Positions 7,865 through 17,671 of a stretch of DNA of 64,000 nt are shown here, in pieces; position 1 is the first letter of the stretch, and each line of letters starts with the position of its first letter. The notes under the pieces were generated by a model, which saw nothing but the letters and a program-made list of their open reading frames with translations, did no database searches and was not told the origin of the DNA. Made by a program: the position numbers and the translations under genes. The DNA comes from Paenochrobactrum gallinarii (GTDB lineage Bacteria; Pseudomonadota; Alphaproteobacteria; Rhizobiales; Rhizobiaceae): contig NZ_JACIIU010000011.1 of NCBI RefSeq assembly GCF_014205685.1, positions 29,577-93,576 on the forward strand, in the 5' to 3' direction.

Positions 7865-8857
7865 ATGGCTACATATGACGTTCTTTGTATCGGTAACGCG
7901 ATCGTCGACATTATTGCGCGTTCTGATGATGAATTTTTGGTCTCCAACGGCATTATCAAAGGCGCGATGAACTTGATTGATAGTTCGCGTGCAGAGCTTT
8001 TATATAGCCGCATGGGGCCGGCGGTTGAAATGTCCGGCGGCAGCGCCGGTAATACTGCTGCTGGTATCGCTAATCTGGGCGGTCGTGCGGCTTATTTCGG
8101 TAAAGTGGCCAATGATACATTGGGTGGTGTGTTTGCGCATGATATCCGTGCGCAAGGTGTGGCTTTTGACACGCGCCCGTTGGAAAACCAGATCCCGACT
8201 GCACGTTGCATGGTATTTGTGACACCGGATGGTGAGCGTTCGATGAACACATATCTTGGTGCCTGCGTTGAGCTGGGGCCTGAAGATATTGAAGCGTCAA
8301 AAGTGGCAGATTCAAAAGTCACCTATTTTGAAGGCTATTTGTGGGATCCGCCACGCGCTAAGGAAGCCATTCGTCTCGCCGCAAAAGTTGCTCATGATCA
8401 CGGCCATGAAATGGCGATGACTTTGTCTGATCCGTTCTGTGTTGACCGTTATCGTGACGAGTTTCTGGAACTGATGCGCTCCGGCACAGTCGATATTGTT
8501 TTCTCCAATGAGGACGAAGCAAAATCGCTTTATCAGACCGATGATTTTGACACGGCTGTGCAGGCGCTTGCCAATGATTGCAAACTTGCAATCGTGACCC
8601 GTTCGGAAAAAGGTGCGGTGGTTGTTCGTAAAAACGAGCGTGTGAGCGTTCCGGCTATTGAAATCTCCGAACTGGTGGACACAACCGGCGCTGGTGACTT
8701 GTTCGCGGCTGGTTTCCTCTTTGGTTATACCAATGGCCGCTCACTGGAAGAGAGTGCGCGTCTTGGCGCGCTGGCTGCCGGTATTATCGTACAGCAGGTA
8801 GGGCCACGTCCGCAGGGTAGCCTTTCGGGCGCTGCTAAAAATGCCGGACTGCTTTAA
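7865..8857 (+). CDS. PfkB-family sugar/nucleoside kinase, probable adenosine kinase
   Basis: A 330-residue carbohydrate kinase. The N-terminal motif is DVLCIGNAIVDII, the substrate-side glycines are SGGSAGNTAAGIANLGG, and the second PfkB signature DTTGAGDLFAAGFLFG (about residues 278-293) contains the catalytic aspartate and anion hole. Length and pattern fit the alphaproteobacterial adenosine kinase group, which phosphorylates adenosine to AMP, but ribokinase-like substrates cannot be excluded. The ATG at 7865 gives the family N-terminus MATYDVLCIGN; GGAG upstream is rather far away. A TTG twelve codons upstream is unlikely. Confidence 0.85.
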   Translation: MATYDVLCIGNAIVDIIARSDDEFLVSNGIIKGAMNLIDSSRAELLYSRMGPAVEMSGGSAGNTAAGIANLGGRAAYFGKVANDTLGGVFAHDIRAQGVAFDTRPLENQIPTARCMVFVTPDGERSMNTYLGACVELGPEDIEASKVADSKVTYFEGYLWDPPRAKEAIRLAAKVAHDHGHEMAMTLSDPFCVDRYRDEFLELMRSGTVDIVFSNEDEAKSLYQTDDFDTAVQALANDCKLAIVTRSEKGAVVVRKNERVSVPAIEISELVDTTGAGDLFAAGFLFGYTNGRSLEESARLGALAAGIIVQQVGPRPQGSLSGAAKNAGLL

Positions 8858-8875
8858 TAGCTTGTCTTAACTCAC

Positions 8876-8916
8876 AAAAAACGGCTGATATTGTCGCCAA
8901 TATCAGCCGTTTTTTT
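8876..8916. terminator. Bidirectional intrinsic terminator
   Basis: A 13-bp perfect stem (acggctgatattg / caatatcagccgt) with a 4-nt loop is flanked by an A-run and a T-run, so it can terminate both the kinase gene and the converging UPF0126 gene. Confidence 0.92.
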
Positions 8917-8932
8917 ATGTGCTTATTTTGGA

Positions 8933-9592
8933 TTAATCTTCGCGGATAACGCCGTCGCGTTTCAGCTCAGCCTCGGTGCGCCCCGGATGCGGTTTATAAA
9001 CCGGCAGCTTCCAGCCGCGGATCAACGCGCCGCCACGCACAATAAAGGCTGCCAGACTACCGCAAATGACGGCAATCATCATATCAATTTGTGCCAGATG
9101 CATTGCTACATAAACGCAGGCACCGGCAAGAGCAGCGGTGACATAAATTTCGCGTTTGAGCAGAACAGATGGTTCACCGGCGATAATATCGCGCAAGACA
9201 CCGCCAAGGGTTGCGGTGAAAATACCTGTCACAACGGCAACCATCGGGTCGGAGCCCAGATCAATCCCTTTGGCGGCACCCATGGCGCTGTAGAAGGACA
9301 GCCCCAGGGCGTCGAGCCACAAAAGCACGCGATAACGCGATTCAACCAGATGGGCGGTGAAATAAACGAGAATGGCAGCAGCCGTGCCTGTGACCAGATA
9401 GAGCGGCTCTCTGACCCAGAAAACCGGATCATCGCCAAGGATGAGATCACGAATGGTACCGCCGCCGATGCCGGTGACATTGGCCAGAAAGATAAAGCCG
9501 ACAATATCCAATTGACGTCTGGATGCAGCTAAAGCGCCGGTCGCGGCAAATACAAAAACGCCGGCATAGTTCAAAAAAGTCAGTATGGTCAC
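8933..9592 (-). CDS. UPF0126/TRIC-type trimeric cation channel protein
   Basis: A 219-residue membrane protein made of two repeats of a three-helix unit. Each repeat has the glycine-rich hinge seen in the TRIC channel family: GIGGGTIRDLILGDDPVFW (about 41-59) and TLGGVLRDIIAGEPSVLL (about 127-144). Bacterial members conduct monovalent cations, potassium in particular. The start is a GTG with GGGGAG about 8 nt upstream. A downstream hairpin is shared with the kinase gene. Confidence 0.88.
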   Translation of the reverse strand: MTILTFLNYAGVFVFAATGALAASRRQLDIVGFIFLANVTGIGGGTIRDLILGDDPVFWVREPLYLVTGTAAAILVYFTAHLVESRYRVLLWLDALGLSFYSAMGAAKGIDLGSDPMVAVVTGIFTATLGGVLRDIIAGEPSVLLKREIYVTAALAGACVYVAMHLAQIDMMIAVICGSLAAFIVRGGALIRGWKLPVYKPHPGRTEAELKRDGVIRED

Positions 9593-9643
9593 TAAGACGC
9601 TCCCCGCAACGCCACTCTTATCAGGGAGTGTATTGAGACTGAG

Positions 9644-9673
9644 CGGGGGCGCAAATGTTTTTTTGCGCCCCCG
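9644..9673. terminator. Strong GC-rich hairpin between grpE and the UPF0126 gene
   Basis: A perfect 12-bp stem (cgggggcgcaaa / tttgcgcccccg) with a 6-nt loop lies after the grpE stop on the minus strand. No T-run follows it on that strand, so it may act as a weak terminator or stabilise the 3' end of the grpE mRNA. Confidence 0.55.
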
Positions 9674-9715
9674 TAATTATAAGGATTGAATGTAAGTTTA
9701 GTCTTTTAGCAGAAG

Positions 9716-10381
9716 TTAAGCGTCTTTAGCCTGATCATCTGCTTCAGGGGCGCGTGCTGCACCACCTTTAGACACGCCCACCAGAGCAGGGCGAAGCACG
9801 CGGTCGCCAATGGCGTAACCGGTCTGAACAACCTGCACAACGGTGTTGTTTGGCACATCAGGGTTTGGCACTTCAAACATTGCCTGATGGAAATTCGGGT
9901 CAAACTTCTGGCCTTCCGGATCAAGCTTGGTCACGCCGTGGCGTTCCAATGCCTGCAACATGGAGCGCTCGGTCAGGTCAACACCGTCGGCCAAGCCTTT
10001 AAGGCCGCTGTCTTCAACCAGCGATTCTGCCGGAATAGCATCCAGCGCACGGCGCAGGTTGTCGGAAACGCCCAGCATGTCGCGGGCAAAATTGGTCACC
10101 GCATAGGTTTTGGCATCAGCGACATCGCGCAATGTACGCTTGCGCAGATTTTCCATGTCGGCTGCCAGACGCAACAGCTGGTCTTTCAGTGCTGCATTTT
10201 CGTCCACCAGATGCGCAAAAGGATTAATCTCCTCTTCGTCAGCCACTTCTTCCATTGCTTCCGCCTTGCGGGACTTCAAAAAATCATCAGCCGCTTTTTT
10301 CAGCGCATCCCGGTCACGGGGATTGTTCAGGTCGCGCTTGTCAAGATCGGCTGTTTCCGGGTTTTTCTTTTCTTCAGTCAT
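9716..10381 (-). CDS. grpE: Nucleotide exchange factor GrpE
   Basis: A 221-residue DnaK co-chaperone. After a charged N-terminus comes the long dimerising coiled coil ([20 protein letters not shown], about residues 70-110) and the C-terminal beta domain with [20 protein letters not shown] and [18 protein letters not shown], which contacts DnaK. It is 131 bp downstream of hrcA on the same strand and has its own sigma-32-like promoter. It follows the conserved hrcA-grpE order. Confidence 0.95.
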   Translation of the reverse strand: MTEEKKNPETADLDKRDLNNPRDRDALKKAADDFLKSRKAEAMEEVADEEEINPFAHLVDENAALKDQLLRLAADMENLRKRTLRDVADAKTYAVTNFARDMLGVSDNLRRALDAIPAESLVEDSGLKGLADGVDLTERSMLQALERHGVTKLDPEGQKFDPNFHQAMFEVPNPDVPNNTVVQVVQTGYAIGDRVLRPALVGVSKGGAARAPEADDQAKDA

Positions 10382-10416
10382 GATGTTCTTCCGTCTTGAA
10401 TAAGTGTTTGTGGCGG

Positions 10417-10445
10417 ATATCGAGTGTCAGCGCATGAAAATCAAG
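10417..10445 (-). promoter_or_regulatory. Sigma-32-type promoter of grpE
   Basis: On the minus strand CTTGAT is followed after 17 bp by CGATATCC, the same spacing as in the hsp20 promoter. It lies about 35-60 bp upstream of the grpE ATG, in the hrcA-grpE spacer, and allows grpE to be heat-induced separately from hrcA. Confidence 0.55.
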
Positions 10446-10512
10446 GCTTAATGTGCATACCTTGTGCATTCTGACAGTTATAATTGCAATGCCCAGATGG
10501 TTCTCGTCATGC

Positions 10513-11583
10513 TTATCGCAACAATCGTGAGACAATTTGTGCGGTATAATCGACCATTGGAACGATACGGGCATAATTAAGCCTTGTCGGGCCAATGACA
10601 CCAAGCGCACCGACCACGCGCTGTTCGCCGTCGCGGTAAGGTGCCACAACAAGCGAGGACCCGGAAAGCGAGAAAAGCTTATTTTCTGAGCCGATGAAAA
10701 TTCGCACCCCTGATCCGGCCTCGGCCAGATCAAGCAATTGGATCATGCCGTCTTTGGTTTCCAGATCATCAAAGAGGTGGCGCAAGCGCTCCAGATCATC
10801 CTGAGCGCTGATATTTTCAAGCAAGTTGGAACGACCGCGCACGATCAGGCGTGCAGGCTGGTCGGAGCCGCTGCCACCCCAAATGGCAAGCCCTTGCGCA
10901 ACAAGGCTTTGTGACAGGCTGTCGAGTGCCTCGCGGGTTTCGTTTTTAAGTTTTTCCAATTCATTGCGCGCTTCGGTGAGTGTGCGGCCATGAATATGGG
11001 CATTGAGAAAATTGGAGGCTTCGATGAGTTGTGAGGCGCTTACACCGGGCGGCAGTTCCAGCACGCGGTTTTCCACATCACCATTTTGCATGACAAGCAC
11101 TGCTAAAGCGCGCGTTGGCTCAAGGCGCACAAATTCAATATGTTTCAGCGCGCCTTCGGCTTTGGTGGCCAGCACCAGACCCGCACCTCTGGAGAGGCCG
11201 GAAAGCACCTGACTTGCTTCCGTCAGGATATTTTCAACCGAATGGGTTTGTCCGGCAGCGCGCACCTGCGCTTCAATGCTGGAGCGTTCATCGGGCGGCA
11301 GATCACCGATTTCCAGAAAGGCATCGACAAAGAAACGCAAGCCGATTTGTGTTGGCATACGGCCTGCCGAAATATGCGGCGAGTAAATCAGCCCCAGATG
11401 TTCCAGATCGCTCATCACATTGCGGATGGTGGCAGGCGACAAGGCTTGCGGCAGAATACGCGCCAGATTGCGGGAGCCGACCGGATCGCCGTCATTCAGG
11501 TAGCTTTCGACAATCCGGCGAAAGATTTCGCGCGAACGCTGATCAAGCGAACTGAGAACGTCATGTGCTGGTGACTGGATCAT
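10513..11583 (-). CDS. hrcA: Heat-inducible transcription repressor HrcA
   Basis: A 356-residue repressor that binds CIRCE elements, in alphaproteobacteria mainly in front of groESL. The N-terminal winged helix is visible ([20 protein letters not shown] and [19 protein letters not shown], about residues 16-64), followed by the GAF-like and dimerisation domains, with [20 protein letters not shown] near the end. The ATG has GGCGGGA upstream. No CIRCE copy (TTAGCACTC-N9-GAGTGCTAA) was found here, so it does not appear to repress itself by that route. Confidence 0.95.
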   Translation of the reverse strand: MIQSPAHDVLSSLDQRSREIFRRIVESYLNDGDPVGSRNLARILPQALSPATIRNVMSDLEHLGLIYSPHISAGRMPTQIGLRFFVDAFLEIGDLPPDERSSIEAQVRAAGQTHSVENILTEASQVLSGLSRGAGLVLATKAEGALKHIEFVRLEPTRALAVLVMQNGDVENRVLELPPGVSASQLIEASNFLNAHIHGRTLTEARNELEKLKNETREALDSLSQSLVAQGLAIWGGSGSDQPARLIVRGRSNLLENISAQDDLERLRHLFDDLETKDGMIQLLDLAEAGSGVRIFIGSENKLFSLSGSSLVVAPYRDGEQRVVGALGVIGPTRLNYARIVPMVDYTAQIVSRLLR

Positions 11584-11628
11584 CGTCCCGCCTTAAACCT
11601 TGTGCTTAAAATATGATTTTTCTCCTTA

Positions 11629-11656
11629 AATATAAGGTGGCAAGTGCCAAGGTCAA
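11629..11656 (-). promoter_or_regulatory. Candidate sigma-70 promoter of hrcA
   Basis: On the minus strand TTGACC is followed by a 16-bp spacer and TATATT. The spacer contains a small palindrome, TGGCACTTGCCA. A second palindrome, AACTGTTAAAACAGTT (11670-11685), lies just upstream and could be an operator; both are unassigned. Confidence 0.45.
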
Positions 11657-11786
11657 AGACTTTGAATGAAACTGTTAAAACAGTTGTGTAAAGGCTATGA
11701 TAAAAAGTGGCTTGTGAAATGCCTTTCTATTTGCGCCATTGCGGCTTAAAAGCAGAAACTTCTTATATGAATCGGGGTTAAATCTT

Positions 11787-12503
11787 ATGCGTCCATCCAA
11801 TCGTGCAGCCGATGAAATGCGGGCTGTTTCTTTCGAGCGTGGTATTTCCAAACATGCGGAAGGCTCTTGCCTCGTCAAATTTGGCGATACGCATGTGCTG
11901 TGCACTGCAAGCTTGGAAGAAAAAGTGCCGGGCTGGATGCGTAATACCGGTAAAGGTTGGGTCACTGCGGAATATGGCATGCTGCCACGTTCAACCGGCG
12001 ACCGTATGCGCCGTGAAGCAGCCGCTGGCAAGCAGGGTGGCCGCACACAGGAAATTCAGCGTCTGATCGGCCGCTCGCTCCGTGCGGTTGTCGATATGCA
12101 GGCTTTGGGTGAGTTTCAGATCACTGTTGATTGCGATGTCATTCAGGCCGACGGCGGCACCCGTACCGCTGCTATTACCGGTGGTTGGGTAGCGCTGCAT
12201 GATTGCCTGCGCTGGATGGAAAGCCGTCAGATGGTCAAGCTCGACAAAGTGCTGAAAGACCATGTTGCTGCTATTTCTTGCGGTATTTATGAAGGCACTC
12301 CGGTGCTTGATCTGGATTATCCGGAAGATTCAGCCGCTCAGACTGATGCGAATTTCGTTATGACCGGTTCAGGCGGCATTGTTGAAATTCAGGGTACGGC
12401 TGAAGGTGTTCCGTTCTCCGAAGAAGAATTTGCCAATCTGATGGCTTTGGCCAAAACCGGCGTAAACCGTCTGGTTTCTTTGCAGAAAATGGCTGTAGCC
12501 TGA
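11787..12503 (+). CDS. rph: Ribonuclease PH
   Basis: A 238-residue phosphorolytic 3'-5' exoribonuclease that trims tRNA 3' ends. Family landmarks are [34 protein letters not shown], the RNA-binding arginines in [33 protein letters not shown] and [19 protein letters not shown]. The ATG at 11787 gives the standard N-terminus. It is divergent from hrcA and followed by rdgB after 39 bp, the usual order in this group. Confidence 0.95.
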   Translation: MRPSNRAADEMRAVSFERGISKHAEGSCLVKFGDTHVLCTASLEEKVPGWMRNTGKGWVTAEYGMLPRSTGDRMRREAAAGKQGGRTQEIQRLIGRSLRAVVDMQALGEFQITVDCDVIQADGGTRTAAITGGWVALHDCLRWMESRQMVKLDKVLKDHVAAISCGIYEGTPVLDLDYPEDSAAQTDANFVMTGSGGIVEIQGTAEGVPFSEEEFANLMALAKTGVNRLVSLQKMAVA

Positions 12504-12542
12504 TTATCTGATCGATAAAAAGTTGAATGTGGTGCTGAAATT

Positions 12543-13187
12543 ATGAAAAAACTTGAAGAAACCAAGCTGGTCGTTGCCTCGCATAATGCAGGAAAGCTGC
12601 GCGAATTTGATGATCTGTTGGGGCCGTTCGGTTTTGAAACACAGTCTGCCGGTCAGCTCGGACTGCCGGAGCCTGATGAAACCGGCACCACATTTGAAGA
12701 AAATGCCTATATCAAAGCCTATGCTGCGGCGAGCGCCACAGGATTGCCGGCTTTGTCTGATGATTCAGGCCTTGTCGTTGATGCACTTGACGGAAATCCG
12801 GGCGTCTATACCGCTAATTGGGCAGAATTGCCTGATGGCAGCCGTGATTTTGCCATGGCGATGGGCAAGGTTGAAGATGCTATGCAGGCTAAAGGCGCTA
12901 CCGAGCCACAACAACGTAAAGGTCGTTTTGTATCGGTGATTTGTCTGGCTAAGCCTGATGGTTCAGCTGAGTATTATCGCGGCGAAGTTGAAGGTCAGCT
13001 CGTCTGGCCGCCACGCGGCGAATTGGGCTTTGGCTTTGATCCTGTCTTTTTGCCGGATGGCTATGACAAGACATTTGGTGAAATGACCGCACAGGAAAAA
13101 CATGGCTGGAAACCAGGTGATAAACATGCGCTTTCGCATCGTGCCCGTGCCTTCCGGCTCTTTGCCAAAGATGTGTTAGATATTTGA
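12543..13187 (+). CDS. rdgB: XTP/dITP pyrophosphatase (RdgB/HAM1 family)
   Basis: A 214-residue housekeeping enzyme that hydrolyses non-canonical purine triphosphates (dITP, XTP) to keep them out of DNA. Motifs: [13 protein letters not shown] near the N-terminus, [34 protein letters not shown] (metal and base binding), [15 protein letters not shown] and ALSHRARAF. It sits between rph and hemW on the same strand with short gaps, probably one transcription unit. Confidence 0.95.
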   Translation: MKKLEETKLVVASHNAGKLREFDDLLGPFGFETQSAGQLGLPEPDETGTTFEENAYIKAYAAASATGLPALSDDSGLVVDALDGNPGVYTANWAELPDGSRDFAMAMGKVEDAMQAKGATEPQQRKGRFVSVICLAKPDGSAEYYRGEVEGQLVWPPRGELGFGFDPVFLPDGYDKTFGEMTAQEKHGWKPGDKHALSHRARAFRLFAKDVLDI

Positions 13188-13233
13188 TTTGCTGGGCATT
13201 GATTGAGATATTGAAAAACAGGCGTTTAAGAAT

Positions 13234-14430
13234 TTGGAACTGAATACCGCGCAGGCTTCGCAGCACAAAATTGCAACCTCTGATGGGGAAAATGCTTTTG
13301 GCATTTATCTGCATTGGCCGTTTTGCATGGCCAAATGCCCATATTGTGACTTCAACAGCCATGTGCGCCATCAGCCGGTGGATCAGGAACGCTTTGCAGC
13401 CGCCTTCAATCGTGAAATGGAAACTCTGCGCGAGCGGACAGGGCCACGCACGGTGACCAGTATCTTTTTGGGTGGTGGCACGCCTTCTTTAATGCAGCCT
13501 GCAACGGTTGCCTCGCTGCTGGATGGTATTGCCAAACGCTGGTCGGTTGCTGACAATATTGAAGTGAGCTTGGAAGCCAATCCGACCAGTGTGGAGGCAG
13601 ATCGTTTTCGCGGCTATCGTGCGGCCGGTGTCAATCGTGTGTCGCTCGGTGTGCAGGCATTGAATGATCGTGATCTGCGCCGTCTTGGGCGTTTACACTC
13701 GGTTGATGAGGCAAAAGTGGCGATCGGACTGGCGCGCGAGATTTTCCCGCGTCTTTCCTTTGATCTGATCTATGCCCGTCCTGACCAGACCATTGAAGAC
13801 TGGCGTGGCGAGTTGAAAGAAGCCATTTCACTGGCCGCCGATCATTTGTCGCTTTATCAGCTGACAATTGAAGAGGGTACGCAGTTTTATAATCTTTGGA
13901 AGGCTGGCAAACTGGTAACACCGGAGCCGGATCACGCCGCAGCGCTTTATGAAGAAACGCAAAGGGTGACTGCCGAGCACGGTCTTCCGGCTTATGAAGT
14001 TTCCAACCATGCAGTTCCGGGGCGTGAATCGCAGCATAATCTGGTTTATTGGCGTTATGGCCAATATGTCGGTGTGGGGCCGGGGGCGCATGGCCGCTTC
14101 ATTGAAAATGATACCCGCACGGTGACGATTACCGAAAAACATCCTGAAACATGGCTGGAGCGGGTTGAAAATACCGGCCACGGTATTGTTGAGCAGGAGC
14201 ATCTCAACGGTAATCAGCAAGGCGACGAGTTTCTGATGATGGGTTTGCGTCTGCGTGAAGGTGTTGATTTGCGCCGCTATCAGCGCCTGACTGGTCATGC
14301 CATTAATGCAGACCGTCTGAACCGCTTGATCGAGCAGGGAGCGCTTGAACGCATGAATGATGATTTCATTCGCGCCACGCCTGCCGGTTCATTATTGCTG
14401 GATGCAGTGGTGGCTGATCTGTCTTTATAA
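13234..14430 (+). CDS. hemW: Radical SAM heme chaperone HemW
   Basis: A 398-residue HemN-like protein. The radical-SAM cluster motif CMAKCPYC (Cys 31, 35, 38) follows FGIYLHWPF, and EANPT, GVNRVSLGVQALND and LIYARPDQTIEDW are typical. It lacks the coproporphyrinogen-oxidase N-terminus, which fits the HemW group that inserts heme into respiratory proteins, although such genes are often misnamed hemN. The start is a TTG at 13234 after a weak upstream site; no better ATG occurs before the cluster motif. It follows rdgB. Confidence 0.9.
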   Translation: MELNTAQASQHKIATSDGENAFGIYLHWPFCMAKCPYCDFNSHVRHQPVDQERFAAAFNREMETLRERTGPRTVTSIFLGGGTPSLMQPATVASLLDGIAKRWSVADNIEVSLEANPTSVEADRFRGYRAAGVNRVSLGVQALNDRDLRRLGRLHSVDEAKVAIGLAREIFPRLSFDLIYARPDQTIEDWRGELKEAISLAADHLSLYQLTIEEGTQFYNLWKAGKLVTPEPDHAAALYEETQRVTAEHGLPAYEVSNHAVPGRESQHNLVYWRYGQYVGVGPGAHGRFIENDTRTVTITEKHPETWLERVENTGHGIVEQEHLNGNQQGDEFLMMGLRLREGVDLRRYQRLTGHAINADRLNRLIEQGALERMNDDFIRATPAGSLLLDAVVADLSL

Positions 14431-14472
14431 TGCTATTCACTTCGGTGATTGAATTTTTTAAGGTTTTTGCTG

Positions 14473-15375
14473 GTGGAAGACGAAGTTAAATCGCGCGATT
14501 ATGTCATTGGTGGTGTTCCGCAACGGGCACGCCCTTTGGAGCCTGCGCTTTATATTGTCTCAACCCCTATCGGAAACTTAGGCGATATGACCCTGCGTGG
14601 TATTGAAACCATTGCCGGTGCCGATATTTTGGCTTGCGAAGATACGCGCGTAACACGTGTATTGCTTGACCGTTTTGGCGTCACACGCCGCCCCGTTGCT
14701 TATCATGAACATAATGCAACGGAAGCAGGGCCAAAGCTGATTGCCGCTCTCATGGAGGGCAAAAGTGTGGCGCTGGTGTCTGATGCCGGCACACCGCTTG
14801 TGTCTGATCCGGGCTTTCGTTTGGTGGGTGAGGCACGCAGCTCAGGCATCAAGGTGGTTCCGGTTCCTGGGGCTTCCGCAGTGCTGGCGGCTTTGACCGC
14901 TACAGGTTTACCGACTGATACATTCATGTTTTGCGGGTTCTTGCCGCCCAAGCAAGGCCAGCGCCGTGCGCGGTTGGAAGCACTGAAAGCCATTGATACC
15001 ACGCTGATTTTCTTTGAATCACCTAATCGTGCTGCCGCTGCCTTAAGTGATATGGTGCATGTGTTTGGTGAAGCCCGTGAAGGTGCTCTGTGTCGCGAGC
15101 TGACCAAGGCTTATGAAACTGTTGTCACGGCTCCTTTGCGCGAATTGTCTGAAACCTATGATGGCGAAGACCGTATTCGCGGTGAAGTGGTTTTGCTGGT
15201 GGCGCCGCCTGAAGAGCAGGCAGTGGTTACAAGTGCGGAAGACATGGACAAGTTGCTGTTGTCGCTCGCACAAGAAATGCCGACATCGAAAGCTGCCGCC
15301 GAAGCTGCCCGTATGACGGGCGCGAAAAAGTCTGATCTTTATCAGCGGCTGATTGCGCTCAAGAGCAGCGAATGA
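14473..15375 (+). CDS. rsmI: 16S rRNA (cytidine(1402)-2'-O)-methyltransferase
   Basis: A 300-residue SAM-dependent tetrapyrrole-methylase-fold enzyme that modifies C1402 in the ribosomal P site. Visible motifs: [76 protein letters not shown] and [13 protein letters not shown]. The GTG at 14473 is chosen because AAGG lies 9 nt upstream and the N-terminus ([10 protein letters not shown]) then resembles relatives. The last codon overlaps the yraN start (ATGA). Confidence 0.93.
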   Translation: MEDEVKSRDYVIGGVPQRARPLEPALYIVSTPIGNLGDMTLRGIETIAGADILACEDTRVTRVLLDRFGVTRRPVAYHEHNATEAGPKLIAALMEGKSVALVSDAGTPLVSDPGFRLVGEARSSGIKVVPVPGASAVLAALTATGLPTDTFMFCGFLPPKQGQRRARLEALKAIDTTLIFFESPNRAAAALSDMVHVFGEAREGALCRELTKAYETVVTAPLRELSETYDGEDRIRGEVVLLVAPPEEQAVVTSAEDMDKLLLSLAQEMPTSKAAAEAARMTGAKKSDLYQRLIALKSSE

Positions 15376-15743
15376 ATAAATTTAAGGAAAAGCGTCAGGC
15401 AGCATTTTCCTTAGGACATCGCGCCGAGTTTCTGGCCAGCCTTAGCTTGATGCTCAAAGGCTACAGAATTATTGAGCGCCGTTATCGCACTAAACTTGGC
15501 GAGATTGATTTGATTGCACGACGCGGCAATCAGGTGCTGATAGTTGAAGTGAAGGCGCGGGTTCATACTGCATCGGCAATGGATGCGGTGGATTTGCAAT
15601 CCATGCGCCGCATAGAAGCGGCAGCCGATTTATGGCTTGCCCGACAACCTGATTATGCGCAGCTTTCATTGCGTTTTGATCTCATCATTGTGCGTCCGAT
15701 GCGTTGGCCTGCACATTATCCGGCCTTTTTCATGAGCCGTTAA
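15372..15743 (+). CDS. yraN: UPF0102 family protein YraN
   Basis: A 123-residue protein of the UPF0102 family, related to restriction-endonuclease-like Holliday-junction resolvases. The nuclease-like core is [20 protein letters not shown] and LIVEVKAR, the E-x-D...E-x-K arrangement. Function is unproven. It is translationally coupled to rsmI (4-bp overlap), a very conserved pair. In many relatives gshB follows; here the sulfur-assimilation genes do. Confidence 0.9.
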   Translation: MNKFKEKRQAAFSLGHRAEFLASLSLMLKGYRIIERRYRTKLGEIDLIARRGNQVLIVEVKARVHTASAMDAVDLQSMRRIEAAADLWLARQPDYAQLSLRFDLIIVRPMRWPAHYPAFFMSR

Positions 15744-15880
15744 TTAGGGAATGAAAAACCTCCCGCGCGTGGAAGTGCAGAAAAGCAATTGCTATTCGCA
15801 GGCCTGCCGCGCAAGCGCATTTCTTATCAAGCTCTAACCGTTAGGCGATACTGCTCTTCATGTTTGAAAGGGTGGGTAGA

Positions 15881-17326
15881 GTGTCAGGGTCTGTTTCTCT
15901 TTTAGCCGATTTTCCGGTTTTTTTCCGCGTTGCCGACAAGCCGGTACTGGTGATCGGCAATGGCGAAGAAGCGCTGAACAAGGCACGGCTTTTGCACCAG
16001 ACCCAAGCCCGCATTCGCGTTGTCGCTGATCATCCTGAACCTGTTCTGGCGGATTTTTTACGCGAAACAACCATCGAACATTTTGCCCGTGATGTGAAAG
16101 ACACGGATTTTCTCGATGCAAAACTGGTTTTTATTGCTAGTGGTGATGAGGCGACAGACCATGCTTTAGCAAAGCGCATTCAAGCGCATCACATTCCGGT
16201 GAATGTGGTTGATCGCCCGCAGCTTTGTGATTTTCTGATACCTGCCATCGTTAATCGCGCACCTGTGACAATTGCTATTGGTTCGGAAGGGGCGGGGCCT
16301 GTTTTAACACAAATGATCCGTGCGCGGATTGAGGCAATGTTAGCGCCGCAATTAGGCGCATTGGCAAGGCTGGCGGTGCAATTTCGGGCGCAGGCTGAAG
16401 CCCTGATTGAAAAAGGGGCAGCACGGCGCAATTTCTGGCGTAGCTTTTTTGAAGGTAAGGTTGCACGGGCATTAGAAGGTGGCAATGAGAAAGCTGCCCA
16501 TGATGAAGCGCGCCTCTTGTTGCAAAATGCCAGCACTCAACAAAACAACACCCAAAAACAAAACGGCTATGTCTGGTTGGTGGGGGCGGGAGCGGGAGCA
16601 GAAGATTTACTCACATTACGTGCTCATCGTGTGCTGATGAATGCGGATGTCATCATTTATGATGCGCTGGTGCCGGAAGCAATTGTGGCTATGGGCAGAC
16701 GTGACGCAACCCGCATTCTGGTTGGTAAACGCAAAGGCTGCCACTCTAAAAGTCAGGATGAGATAAGCCAGTTGCTGGTTGATGAGGCGCGTCTTGGCAG
16801 ACAGGTGGTGCGGTTAAAATCCGGCGATCCGTTGATTTATGGGCGCGCAGGCGAAGAAATGGCGGCGCTGAGAGCGGCAAATATTTCGTTTGAAGTGGTG
16901 CCGGGCATAACATCGGCTTTTGCTGCCGCTGCCGATATGGAATTGCCACTGACATTACGCGGTGTTGCTTCATCGCTGATTTTTACCACCGGACACGACA
17001 TGCAGGGCGAAACCTTGCCGGATTGGGCGCGTCTGGCTGTCACCGGTGCAACGATTGCCATTTATATGGGGCGCAGTGTGGCAGGTGATGTGGCTTCACG
17101 GTTGATGAGCGCTGGTTTGCCCGCTGATACGAGTGTCGCGGCAATTGAAAATGCCAGCCGTCAGGATAAGCGGTTTTTTCACGGCACTTTAAAAGATCTG
17201 CCGGAGTTGGCTTTGCGTGAAGATTTGCACGGGCCGGTAATGGTGATTATCGGCGAGGCGGTGGCGGGTGCGTCGTTAAAAAATGCAGAGCCTTTAAGCC
17301 GGCAGCAGCATTTTGCTGCGGCTTGA
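15881..17326 (+). CDS. cysG: Siroheme synthase CysG
   Basis: A 481-residue bifunctional enzyme making siroheme for sulfite reductase. The N-terminal part (VLVIGNGEEALNKARLL, KLVFIASGDEATDHAL) is the NAD-binding precorrin-2 dehydrogenase/ferrochelatase; the C-terminal part (WLVGAGAGAEDLLTLRA, GKRKGCHSKSQDEIS, RLKSGDPLIYGRAGEE, VVPGITSAFAAAA) is uroporphyrinogen-III C-methyltransferase. The GTG at 15881 has AAGGG 8 nt upstream; an ATG seven codons earlier has no site. It heads a run of sulfur genes (DUF2849, cysI, cysH, DUF934). Confidence 0.92.
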   Translation: MSGSVSLLADFPVFFRVADKPVLVIGNGEEALNKARLLHQTQARIRVVADHPEPVLADFLRETTIEHFARDVKDTDFLDAKLVFIASGDEATDHALAKRIQAHHIPVNVVDRPQLCDFLIPAIVNRAPVTIAIGSEGAGPVLTQMIRARIEAMLAPQLGALARLAVQFRAQAEALIEKGAARRNFWRSFFEGKVARALEGGNEKAAHDEARLLLQNASTQQNNTQKQNGYVWLVGAGAGAEDLLTLRAHRVLMNADVIIYDALVPEAIVAMGRRDATRILVGKRKGCHSKSQDEISQLLVDEARLGRQVVRLKSGDPLIYGRAGEEMAALRAANISFEVVPGITSAFAAAADMELPLTLRGVASSLIFTTGHDMQGETLPDWARLAVTGATIAIYMGRSVAGDVASRLMSAGLPADTSVAAIENASRQDKRFFHGTLKDLPELALREDLHGPVMVIIGEAVAGASLKNAEPLSRQQHFAAA

Positions 17327-17350
17327 AACATTAAATCAGGAGCGAAAATC

Positions 17351-17647
17351 ATGGTTGTAAAAGTTCTGACTGCCAATCGTTTGCTGGATGGTGTGGCTGT
17401 ATGGCTGGGGGCTGATGGCAAATGGCAGAAAAACCTGAAAGGCGCTTTGGTTGCGCGTCATGCGCAAGCGGTGGAAGCGCTGGAAGCGGCAGGGCGCGCA
17501 GCCTCGCTTTTTGATGAAGTGGTGGATGTCAACGTCATTGAGGTGGAAGACAATGACGAGGGTTTAAGCCCGTTGCGTCTGCGCGAACGCATCAGAGTGA
17601 GCGGCCCGACCATTGTGACATTCGGGACTGCAAGACCTGCTTATTAA
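17351..17647 (+). CDS. DUF2849 family protein
   Basis: A 98-residue protein (MVVKVLTANRLLDGVAVWLG) of the DUF2849 family, almost always found between cysG and cysI in alphaproteobacteria. No catalytic motif is visible. A supporting role in sulfite reduction, perhaps in electron supply since no flavoprotein CysJ is encoded nearby, is an inference from context. It has AGGAG upstream of the ATG and lies 24 bp before cysI. Confidence 0.85.
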   Translation: MVVKVLTANRLLDGVAVWLGADGKWQKNLKGALVARHAQAVEALEAAGRAASLFDEVVDVNVIEVEDNDEGLSPLRLRERIRVSGPTIVTFGTARPAY

Positions 17648-17671
17648 TTCTCCGTTTTAAAAGGCCGGACG

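Noticed and set aside
8891..9532. 213-codon plus-strand frame
   Set aside because: Antisense to the UPF0126 channel gene with its paired glycine motifs.
11584..11786. Possible CIRCE element between hrcA and rph
   Set aside because: Palindromes exist (TGGCACTTGCCA, AACTGTTAAAACAGTT) but neither matches TTAGCACTC-N9-GAGTGCTAA.
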